This document shows positions 34,483 through 41,827 of a stretch of 64,000 nucleotides of DNA, piece by piece. Position 1 is the first letter of the stretch; each line of letters begins with the position of its first letter. The position numbers and the translations under genes are program-made. This DNA comes from Chloroflexus aurantiacus J-10-fl. GTDB lineage: Bacteria > Chloroflexota > Chloroflexia > Chloroflexales > Chloroflexaceae. The stretch spans positions 4,216,001 to 4,280,000 of the forward strand of contig NC_010175.1 of assembly GCF_000018865.1 (NCBI RefSeq). Reading direction: 5' to 3'. The notes beneath the pieces were generated by a model. That model saw only the letters and a list, made by a program, of their open reading frames with translations. It had not been told where the DNA came from and ran no database searches.

Positions 34483-35833
34483 CTACCCGTCGGCGGCGGC
34501 CAGCGCCGTTGCCGCACCCAATGGTTTGGTTTCACCACGGGCAAAACCGGGCACATCAACCCGTTGCAAAATCACAATACAGACCAGCAACCCAATTGCT
34601 TCCAACAGGAAGACACTGGCGTAAGCAAGAGGCAGCGATCCGCTCATCCAGAGCGCAACATCACGTACTGCGCCGCCGGCGAAGATGCCGAGACCTCGGA
34701 AGAGAAGCTGGGTCATCGACCAGAGGCCAAGATAGGCCGCAGCATGGCGTTCGGTGGTCATTGCGGCCAGCAGCGAGACCGCACCGACTGTATAGATGCC
34801 AAAACCAAGCCCGAACATGACCAGCACCGGGATCAACAGTGCCTGCCATTCGGTAATCGCCAGCACACTCAACAGGAAGGAAGAGCGGCAGCGCAGTCAG
34901 GGCAAGACCCAGCATTGCCACCCCGGTCTGCTCGTGGGCTGCCCGGCGACGGGTAAAGTAGACGGTTGCCAGCAGGCTGATCACCACACCGACGCCCCAG
35001 TAGGCATTGAAGCGTGTTGTCTGACCATTGTCCAGCCCAAACACATCGCCACCAAACGGTTCGAGTACGGCATCCTGGGCGAAGGCGCTGACTGCACCAA
35101 GAGCGAGGAAAAGGAAGAAGCGGCGCGCACGCACATCAGACCACATCTGCCGCAGGAGGGGCAAGAATGGCTCTGGTGGAGTCGGGTCAGTTTCGACCGC
35201 ACTGGCCGGTCGTTCGGCTCGCCAGAGTGCAAAGGCAATAAAGCCAAAGGCGATGCTCATCCCGATCAACACCAGCCGCCAGAAGCTGGCCTGATCGTAC
35301 ACCGGCATCAAACGACCATAAATAACACCGGCCACCGGGAAGCTGATCACCAGGAACACCTGGACAATCGCCAGTGCCTGCCCGCGCCGGGCCGGCGGTG
35401 CACTATCGCGCACCAGACTGAGATAGGTACTCCCTGAAATGAGCGTCCCAACACCGTAAATGAGAAAGGCAAAAAATGCTAATGACCACCCTGCAACCGA
35501 TGCCGGATCGGTTGCCAGCAGAGCCGTCACTATCGGCAATAAAGGCAGTGAAAGCAGCATCGGCAAGCGCCCACCCCAGATGAATGGGAGCCGGCGTAAA
35601 GTGCCCGGCGGGCGCAGATCAGAGCGGTAACCGGCCCAGATGCTGAGCGGAGCAAGCAGGTAGCGCAACGCCGAGAGAAGGGCAACCGGTGTCGCAGCCA
35701 GCGCCAGGTCGGTGATCAGCACTCGATTGAGAACCCCTGATGTCAACAAATCGATGAACGATGAACCGATATGAAAAGTACCCAGCTTGAGAGTCCGTGG
35801 GACATTCAATCGTTGCTCAGTCGTCGGTTCCAC
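34483..35833 (-). pseudogene. pucC: PucC/LhaA-family bacteriochlorophyll-associated transporter, frameshifted
   Basis: A major-facilitator-type membrane protein of the BCH/PucC family, which helps assemble light-harvesting complexes or deliver bacteriochlorophyll. GTG at 35833 follows GAGGAG by six bases; the first reading, from LNVPRTLKLGTFHIGSSF, runs normally to LGLALTALPLFL and then turns into non-membrane sequence. Near 34873 the correct sequence continues one frame over as LSVLAITEWQALLIPVLVMF to the true stop at 34483. Removing one base in TTCCTTCCTG restores a protein of about 449 residues, the normal family size. It is a real one-base insertion or a sequencing error. It sits three bases after its regulator. 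Confidence 0.8.
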
Positions 35834-35836
35834 ACT

Positions 35837-36463
35837 TTACTCCTCTGTTGTTTCATATCCGCTCACAACAGCCAGTTGGACTTCATTAGCCACGCGACTG
35901 ATGCGTCGCAGCAGCCGCGCACTCTCCGAGGGGCGTACACGAGCTTCTTCAGGCAAATCCATCGCCGCCTCAACCAGCGAATCGCGAAAAAAGAGCGCTG
36001 CGGCAATCGCATCTGTTAACGGCAGTCCTGCCGCACGGGCCAGACGGGCATAGCTGTGACCAATCGCCCGTGCCTCATCAAGGAGTGGACTCTGTTCGTC
36101 GTGGGTGCTGACGTAACGCAACACAACACCCATCAACTGCTGGCCAACCCGTCGCCATGCCAGCCACTCCTGCTCGTTCATCGCGTGCATCCAGGCTGGT
36201 GCCGACGACGAATGCGCCAGTTCATTACGGGTCTGGGCCAATGCTTTGCTGGCCAGGACACTACTGATCGATTGCGATGGTAATGGTCGGCGCGAAGCCA
36301 AGGCCAGAATGTCGGCGCGGGCAAAACGACGGTGTCCACCCGGCGTGATATACACCGGCACGGCACCTTCATCTGCCCAGAGCCGGAGGGTTGAGGCATG
36401 CACGCCGAGAAGCTTACTTGCTGCCGACAGCGAAAGATAGGTTGCTGTTTCCTTGTCGCTCAT
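35837..36463 (-). CDS. MerR-type (helix-turn-helix) transcriptional regulator
   Basis: A 208-residue regulator. The N-terminal MerR/excisionase-type DNA-binding domain is YLSLSAASKLLGVHASTLRL, then WADEGAVP, with TPGGHRRFARADIL forming the wing. The C-terminal 140 residues are helical and do not show the D-x-H-x-x-G motif of cobalamin-binding CarH/LitR regulators, so the signal is unknown. The stop is three bases before the pucC start, and the GAGGAG serving pucC is the end of this gene, so the two form one unit. It probably controls pucC and itself. Confidence 0.85.
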   Translation of the reverse strand: MSDKETATYLSLSAASKLLGVHASTLRLWADEGAVPVYITPGGHRRFARADILALASRRPLPSQSISSVLASKALAQTRNELAHSSSAPAWMHAMNEQEWLAWRRVGQQLMGVVLRYVSTHDEQSPLLDEARAIGHSYARLARAAGLPLTDAIAAALFFRDSLVEAAMDLPEEARVRPSESARLLRRISRVANEVQLAVVSGYETTEE

Positions 36464-36471
36464 AGGAGTCT

Positions 36472-36506
36472 TGTTAAATCTGTTTAAACCTATTCAAAGT
36501 ATAACA
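36472..36506. promoter_or_regulatory. Candidate operator ahead of the MerR-type regulator
   Basis: A dyad TGTTA...TAACA (36472-36476 and 36502-36506) encloses two related half-sites, TGTTAAATC and TGTTTAAACC, directly upstream of the regulator start. Autoregulation is plausible; support is positional only. Confidence 0.3.
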
Positions 36507-36568
36507 TATCTCCCGCTGCACCAAAGACGATACAGCGGGAGAAGCGCGTACTTATGCGTAAAGTTGTC

Positions 36569-37399
36569 TTATTTCAACCGAAAACCGAGTCGATGCAGCA
36601 CTTCACGCAGGACATCACGACCCGAAAGGGTATGCGGCCCGGCAACCCGACGTGCCGAGTGATCGACCCAATCGCCTTCTACATTCATCTGTTGGGCCGC
36701 GTAAAAGGCGCTCATTGTCGCGTTGTAACGTTCGACAGCAGGTGGTATCTGCTCTGGCCGGTAGACTTCCCGGTGAAGTACCGCCTCCTGGGGCAAACGT
36801 GGTTTAATCGCTGCCGGTCGTGCCGGATTGGGACGACCCACACACATCCCGAACACCGGCATCACCATCGGTGGCAGTTGCAATTCAGCCGCTACCTCCA
36901 GTGGATGATTGCGAATGGCGCCAATGTAGACGGTACCGAGGCCGAGCGACTCGGCGGCAACGACAGCATTCTGTGCTGCCAGGGCCGCATCTATCACACC
37001 CACCAGCCACATTTCCAGGTAGTCAAGCCCCTCGTGTGGCATCTGCCGGGCATCAGCCGCCTGGGCAATGCGGTGCAGATCGGCCAGCCAGACCAGGAAA
37101 AGCGGTGCCCGCCGAATCTGGTTTTGATCACCGGCCAGGGTCGCCAGGCGATGCTTTCGTTCGGGGTCAGTCACCGCAACCACACTCCACGTCTGGAGAT
37201 TTGATGATGTGGCCGCAGATTGGGCCGCTGCAATCATCGTTTCAAGCGTGCCTTCCGGCAGTGGTTCGTTACTGTACGAACGTACAGAACGGTGACTCAG
37301 TAACAGGTCGATGATCGGGGTGCTGATGATGGATGGCGGAATATCATTGCCGTAACGCTGGTGTAAGAGTTCTTGCGTTGTGGTTGTGGTATCGGTCAT
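36569..37399 (-). CDS. Nitroreductase-family NADPH-dependent oxidoreductase (NfsA-like)
   Basis: A 276-residue flavoenzyme. The start is MTDTTTTTQELL (37399), with AGAGGA about 11 bases upstream; a reading 24 codons longer has no site. The FMN-binding first motif is LSHRSVRSYSNEPLPEG, followed by AAQSAATSSNLQTWSVV and IDAALAAQNAVVAAESLGLG, then IGAIRNHPLEVAAELQLP. This arrangement is that of NfsA/FRP-type flavin reductases, dimeric FMN enzymes reducing nitro compounds or quinones with NADPH. It is followed by about 100 bases before the MerR-type gene; the two may be separate units. Confidence 0.9.
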   Translation of the reverse strand: MTDTTTTTQELLHQRYGNDIPPSIISTPIIDLLLSHRSVRSYSNEPLPEGTLETMIAAAQSAATSSNLQTWSVVAVTDPERKHRLATLAGDQNQIRRAPLFLVWLADLHRIAQAADARQMPHEGLDYLEMWLVGVIDAALAAQNAVVAAESLGLGTVYIGAIRNHPLEVAAELQLPPMVMPVFGMCVGRPNPARPAAIKPRLPQEAVLHREVYRPEQIPPAVERYNATMSAFYAAQQMNVEGDWVDHSARRVAGPHTLSGRDVLREVLHRLGFRLK

Positions 37400-37899
37400 A
37401 GATAATGGTTCCTCTACATGATTGGTTGTTAAGTCAAAGATATGCCGATTATACACGAAACTGCGCGACAATCCGGTAACAGGATAGACACTGCAACGGT
37501 TAACTTATCAGCTTCATCTGTGGGCGGTGATGTCCATATCGTGTAGCGTGGAGTGGTGTACAAGCACATCTGGGAGTGCGTGTCTCCGGCGCACCCCACT
37601 GGAGAGACAACCGGGAGCGCGTGCCTCCGGTGCGCCCCCTCCTGGAAACACGGCCATGAGCGCACGCCTCCGGCGCGCATCCAACCAGGTGCGGCAAGCT
37701 ATGTCTACTTCCACCAGAGTATCGCCCTCCTGCACCAGCTCGCGCTAGCGAGAGCCATCCGGCCCCGGCACTTCCCGCCCCTAGCGGGTGCGGGTGGAGC
37801 AGCGGCAATGCCAACGCGGCAGGTGGATATTCCCATGGAACGTAGGGGGCGGACAGATACCCATACCGGCTGCGGTGGTGGTATGGTCTATACAACACA
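37400..37899. other. Gene-free region with short 41-43 bp direct repeats
   Basis: No gene is supported. Three related blocks start at 37572 (GGGAGTGCGTGTCTCCGGCG), 37613 (GGGAGCGCGTGCCTCCGGTG) and 37656 (ATGAGCGCACGCCTCCGGCG). The region separates the nitroreductase promoter from the 3' end of the FtsH-like gene. Confidence 0.6.
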
Positions 37900-37928
37900 A
37901 AGCGGGGCGAATGTTCATCGCCCCGCTT
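37900..37928 (-). terminator. Hairpin terminator of the FtsH-like gene
   Basis: An 11-bp perfect stem (AAGCGGGGCGA/TCGCCCCGCTT) with a 7-base loop lies 25 bases after the stop; on the minus strand it is followed by TGTGTTGT, only weakly T-rich. Confidence 0.6.
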
Positions 37929-37953
37929 CGTCGCCACCCGATTGCGTACATTA

Positions 37954-39930
37954 TTACCCGTTAGACGGAGCAGGTGGCGTCTCACCGCCGGCTTCATTGC
38001 GCCGCTGAGCATCGATGATCGTAATCTCCGGTGCAGGCCGCTCTGGAGCCGGCAACACAACCGGTTCACGGCGACGGCGTACCAGCGTGGTCTGCGAGCG
38101 CGACAGGGCAGCGGCAAAACCGAAGGCCGGTCGTTCAGGCTTCTCGTTCGGTGGTAGGTAAGGATGCTCTGCCTCCACCCGTGCCAGAATCTCCTTCACA
38201 TCGATGTCAGTCAACTCGTTACGCAGGATCAGCGCCTCAGCGATAGCAATCACCGCCATGCGATTCTGTTCGAGCATCTGCTTCACGATGCGGTACTGCT
38301 CTTGCAGAATCGCTTCTACGCGCGGTTTGACATCAGGTGCCGACAAGCCCTGCATCCCAAAGAGCAGGTACGAGAAGAAGCTGTTATCCATCCCATACGC
38401 ACCGACCATCATCGCCGCAATGCCGGTAGCGCTCTGTAGATCACCGGTTACACCGCTCATCTGGGTACCGAGGAAGAGTTCTTCCGCAGCCCGGCTGGCC
38501 AGTGAGATCTTGATCCGATCCAGCAGCTCCTCGCGGGTACGGGTGTGAATCTCTTCTTCCGGTTTCCATGCCGCGAAGCCAAGGGCATTGCCGTGACGGA
38601 CAATAGTCACCTTCGTGAGGCGCTCTTTCTTCAACAGCTTCACCGCAGCGTAGGCGTGACCTGCTTCGTGATACGCGATTCGGCGCCGCTCTTCATACGA
38701 CATACTGCGAATCGGCTGCTTCAAGCCCCACTCGTGAATTTCACGCGCCTGGGTGAAGTCCCAATAATTGATTGCAGCCCGACCGTCAAAGTGCGCATGA
38801 ATGGTTGCCTCATTGATCACGTACTTGATCGCAACCGGGGTGTAGCCAATGGTGTCGGCAACCATCCGGTCAATAGGCATTGGTTCATGCTTCACCTTGC
38901 TCAGATAGTACTCGATCACCTCACGGCGTCCATCGGCATCGGGCGGCTCAACCGCGATCTTGCGATCAAAGCGACCAGGACGGAGCAGTGCGGCATCGAG
39001 AGTCTCGGCAAGGTTAGTGGCTGCCATCGTAAGCACTGGTGGCATCTCTGCCTTACCACGGCGTAAACCGACCAGACGCAGCAGCTTACCCCACCAGGTC
39101 TGCTCTTGCGGCGGTGGATCCATCTGGAGCAGCAACTCATTGAGCAGGCTGCTACCACCACCCATCATACCGCCAACCCCCATCACCACATTCTCGCGGT
39201 TATTCATCCCGGCACCAGCAGCTCCTGTCCCCATCAGGTTTGAGCTGCGCGCCATTCCAATCGCATCAATTTCATCAATAAAGAGGATGCAGGCACCGTA
39301 CTCACGGGCAAGACGGCGGGCTTTGCGGTACAGATTCATCACCTTAATATTGCCCATGCCCATCCAGGCCGAGAGTAGCGAGGGCGCGCTCAGATACCCA
39401 AACGGCACCCCGGCCTCGGTCGAAATAGCCTGCGCCAGATAGCTCTTCCCGGTACCAGGTGGGCCAATCAGCAGAATGCCACGGGTGACTTCACCACCCA
39501 TCTGCTTAAACTCTTTGGCACCTTTCAACAGGGTAACCACCCGACGAGCCGCTTCTAGTACCTCTGGATTACCGCGATAATCCTTAAAGCTCACGCCTGT
39601 CTCTCCCGGCTTAACCCAGTAGATGCGGGTACGGGCCATGAAGAAGTACATGAGCCAGAACTGAAAGCCGATAAAGAAGAAGAGGTAAACGGCCACCGGG
39701 ATGATCTGCAAGATGAGATCACCGATTTCACCGGTGATGATGATGTTGAAGATACCCGGTAGGAGATTAGCCGCCAGCCAGATACCAATCGCCAGGAAGA
39801 TCATTGCTCGCAGGAAACGGAATAGCTTCCAGTTCCAGCGCTCGAAGAGCTTGGCGATCTTCTTCTCCAGCTCTTGCTCGCGATTGGTAGCGGAAGAATC
39901 GGGGGTTGGGCGGTAAGGCTCAATTGCCAT
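37954..39930 (-). CDS. Membrane AAA ATPase/M41 metalloprotease, FtsH-like
   Basis: A 658-residue membrane protease. Two hydrophobic segments (about 41-61 and 75-97) are separated by only a dozen residues, so the large external domain of classical FtsH is absent. Walker A is GPPGTGKS (156-163), Walker B CILFIDEID (214-222), and the zinc-binding motif HEAGH lies at 421-425. Between Walker B and the second region of homology is a Gly/Met-rich insertion (about 232-260, with GVGGMMGGG). The product should unfold and degrade membrane or cytosolic proteins using ATP. It is distinct enough from FtsH to be a paralogue. It is transcribed alone; the plus-strand binding-protein gene is divergent. Confidence 0.9.
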   Translation of the reverse strand: MAIEPYRPTPDSSATNREQELEKKIAKLFERWNWKLFRFLRAMIFLAIGIWLAANLLPGIFNIIITGEIGDLILQIIPVAVYLFFFIGFQFWLMYFFMARTRIYWVKPGETGVSFKDYRGNPEVLEAARRVVTLLKGAKEFKQMGGEVTRGILLIGPPGTGKSYLAQAISTEAGVPFGYLSAPSLLSAWMGMGNIKVMNLYRKARRLAREYGACILFIDEIDAIGMARSSNLMGTGAAGAGMNNRENVVMGVGGMMGGGSSLLNELLLQMDPPPQEQTWWGKLLRLVGLRRGKAEMPPVLTMAATNLAETLDAALLRPGRFDRKIAVEPPDADGRREVIEYYLSKVKHEPMPIDRMVADTIGYTPVAIKYVINEATIHAHFDGRAAINYWDFTQAREIHEWGLKQPIRSMSYEERRRIAYHEAGHAYAAVKLLKKERLTKVTIVRHGNALGFAAWKPEEEIHTRTREELLDRIKISLASRAAEELFLGTQMSGVTGDLQSATGIAAMMVGAYGMDNSFFSYLLFGMQGLSAPDVKPRVEAILQEQYRIVKQMLEQNRMAVIAIAEALILRNELTDIDVKEILARVEAEHPYLPPNEKPERPAFGFAAALSRSQTTLVRRRREPVVLPAPERPAPEITIIDAQRRNEAGGETPPAPSNG

Positions 39931-40085
39931 GCGCGACTCCCATTTCTGAATTGACGTAATAACTGCGTATGACGACAGTAATTACAAAGGGGAATAGGCC
40001 GTGATTGATGCAATAGCTTTATAATGAAGTATACCGACAGAGTATTATTCGGTCAAGGCGAGAAAAATGAGAAAGCGTTAAGGAA

Positions 40086-40883
40086 ATGCAGTGGCGCGAC
40101 TGGCGGCGATGGCTTGATGGTCTGTCAGTAGTTGTGTTGCTGGCCTATGGCTGGCTGGCCTGGAGTGTGCAAACTGGTACGACTGCCATTGATCCGGTTT
40201 ATGCCGATCTCCGTGCGCGTGGGGTATTGCGGGTAGCGGTTGATGCCGGTTACCGGCCCTTTGTCGAGGAGCGAGGTGGCCGGCTGGTGGGGTTTGACAT
40301 CGATCTGATTACGGCGCTGGCCAACGAATTAGGGTTTGAGGTTGTGTTCGTGCGGAGTGGGTTTGATGCACTCTACGACCAGTTAACCAGTCGTCAGGCC
40401 GATCTGATTGCCTCGGCTCTGCCTTACGCGCCAGAGCAAGGGTACCGTGCGCGCTTCTCCCAGCCTTATTTCGATGGTGGCTTGATGCTACTGACCAGGA
40501 ACGATAGCACTATCGCTGATCTTGCCGATCTGCGAGGGCAACGTATCGGTGTGGTACTGGGAAGTGAGGGTGACGCGCTGGCGTATCGCTTCGCGCAGAC
40601 AACTCCGCTGCACCGCTATACCGCTGATGAAGCCGCCCCCCTGATCGAGGCATTGCAGCGCGGTGAAGTTGATGCGATTATTCTCGACCACGTTACCGCA
40701 TTGGGTGCATTGGCGACCGGTGATCTGCGGATTGCTACCGCTCTCAGCTACGAGCCGTATGTGCTGGTTATGCCGGCGTCAGCTTTTCAATTGGAAAGTG
40801 AAATTAATCGTGCGCTGGATCGGCTGAAGGAACAGGGTGTGCTACACGAGTTGCAACGGCGCTGGATGCTGAAGGGTGAGTAG
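40086..40883 (+). CDS. Amino-acid-type ABC transporter substrate-binding protein
   Basis: A 265-residue member of SBP_bac_3 (periplasmic binding protein family 3). The N-terminus (LSVVVLLAYGWLAWSVQT) is a signal anchor without a lipobox, so the protein is probably tethered. The family signature is GRLVGFDIDLITALANELGF, followed by DALYDQLTSRQADLIASALP and GQRIGVVLGSEGDALAYRF. No permease or ATPase is adjacent, so it may be an orphan receptor or a sensory binding protein. AAGGA lies very close to the ATG; this start is nevertheless the only good one. Confidence 0.85.
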   Translation: MQWRDWRRWLDGLSVVVLLAYGWLAWSVQTGTTAIDPVYADLRARGVLRVAVDAGYRPFVEERGGRLVGFDIDLITALANELGFEVVFVRSGFDALYDQLTSRQADLIASALPYAPEQGYRARFSQPYFDGGLMLLTRNDSTIADLADLRGQRIGVVLGSEGDALAYRFAQTTPLHRYTADEAAPLIEALQRGEVDAIILDHVTALGALATGDLRIATALSYEPYVLVMPASAFQLESEINRALDRLKEQGVLHELQRRWMLKGE

Positions 40884-40905
40884 TATATGTCATACGGCGG
40901 GCCTT

Positions 40906-40933
40906 GTAGGGGCACGGCATGCCGTGCCCCTAC
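40906..40933. repeat. Perfect 28-bp GTAGGGGC palindrome
   Basis: GTAGGGGCACGGCA joined to its complement TGCCGTGCCCCTAC, 22 bases after the binding-protein stop. It may act as a terminator between convergent genes. Confidence 0.9.
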
Positions 40934-41024
40934 GTCTACGCCGACGAAAATCCGGCAGATCGGTCACGTGCAGCCGTGCCCCTACGTCTACGCCGACGAA
41001 AATCCGGCAGATCGGTCACATGCA
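40921..41024. repeat. 52-bp tandem repeat, two copies
   Basis: GCCGTGCCCCTACGTCTACG starts both units (40921 and 40973), which are almost identical over 52 bases. The first unit reuses the right arm of the adjacent palindrome, so the duplication arose from that element. Confidence 0.9.
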
Positions 41025-41149
41025 GCCAGATGTGCCAGCGGCACGCCGTTCCCCTACCGCACGCCGACGACAACCCACGAGCGACCAGGCGTATGATGGT
41101 ACGTTGCTCGCCGGTCATGGGCACGACAAGTGGGCGATGCGGTAGCCTT

Positions 41150-41827
41150 CTACCCACCATCATTGAATCGATAACCGACATGTGGCTCGGTAATGATGTA
41201 GCGCGGATGCGAAGGGTCTGGTTCAATCTTCACCCGTAAACGGCGAATAACCCCTTTGACGTAGTCAGTTGAATCGGTATACTGTGGCCCCCATACTCTC
41301 TGCACTATCTGTCGCGCAGTGACGACACCATCGCGGTGCGCGACTAGTTCGGCCAGTACCGCGTATTCTATCGGCGTTAGATTGATCGTCTCCCCCTGAC
41401 GCTGCACAATACGGCGGTTTGTATCAATCACCAGATCGGCACATTGAATAACCGTCTGTTCACTACGGCCACGACGTAAGACTGCCCGGATGCGGGCCAG
41501 CAGTTCGCTCAACCGGAAGGGCTTAACCAGGTAATCATCGGCACCGTTATCAAGGGCGGTGACAATATCCGCTTCGGCACCTTTCACACTAATCACAATG
41601 ATCGGGGTTGAACGTTGCTGGCGGATTCGCTGACAGACAGCAATGCCGTGCAGCGATGGCATGACGAGATCGAGGAGCACCAGATCGGGAACAAGGTGAC
41701 TAAACTTCTGCAATGCGCTCTCGCCGTCGTGCGCGATAGCAATGTTGTATCCCTGTGCCCGCAGTGAAGGCGTGATCGCAGCAACAATTCCCGGATCATC
41801 GTCGACGATAAGGATGCGCTGGTTCAT
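41150..41827 (-). CDS. Response regulator with OmpR/PhoB-type output
   Basis: A 225-residue transcription factor. The start is MNQRILIVDDDPG, preceded by GGAGGAGAGC; a reading 12 codons longer lacks a site. The receiver domain has the acidic pocket VDDD, the phospho-acceptor Asp in LVLLDLVMP and the switch Lys in VKPFRLSELL. The C-terminal winged helix (LTPIEYAVLAELVAHRDGVV to EPHVGYRF) binds DNA. The start overlaps the stop of the sensor kinase by four bases, so they form a two-component pair, with the kinase upstream. The closest familiar output type is KdpE-like. The divergent amidohydrolase operon is the obvious candidate target. Confidence 0.93.
   Translation of the reverse strand: MNQRILIVDDDPGIVAAITPSLRAQGYNIAIAHDGESALQKFSHLVPDLVLLDLVMPSLHGIAVCQRIRQQRSTPIIVISVKGAEADIVTALDNGADDYLVKPFRLSELLARIRAVLRRGRSEQTVIQCADLVIDTNRRIVQRQGETINLTPIEYAVLAELVAHRDGVVTARQIVQRVWGPQYTDSTDYVKGVIRRLRVKIEPDPSHPRYIITEPHVGYRFNDGG

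Noticed and set aside
32944-34559. Long open readings on both strands across the 194-bp array
   Set aside because: They arise from the GC-rich repeat, jump frame with each 194/195-bp period, lack ribosome sites and resemble no protein.
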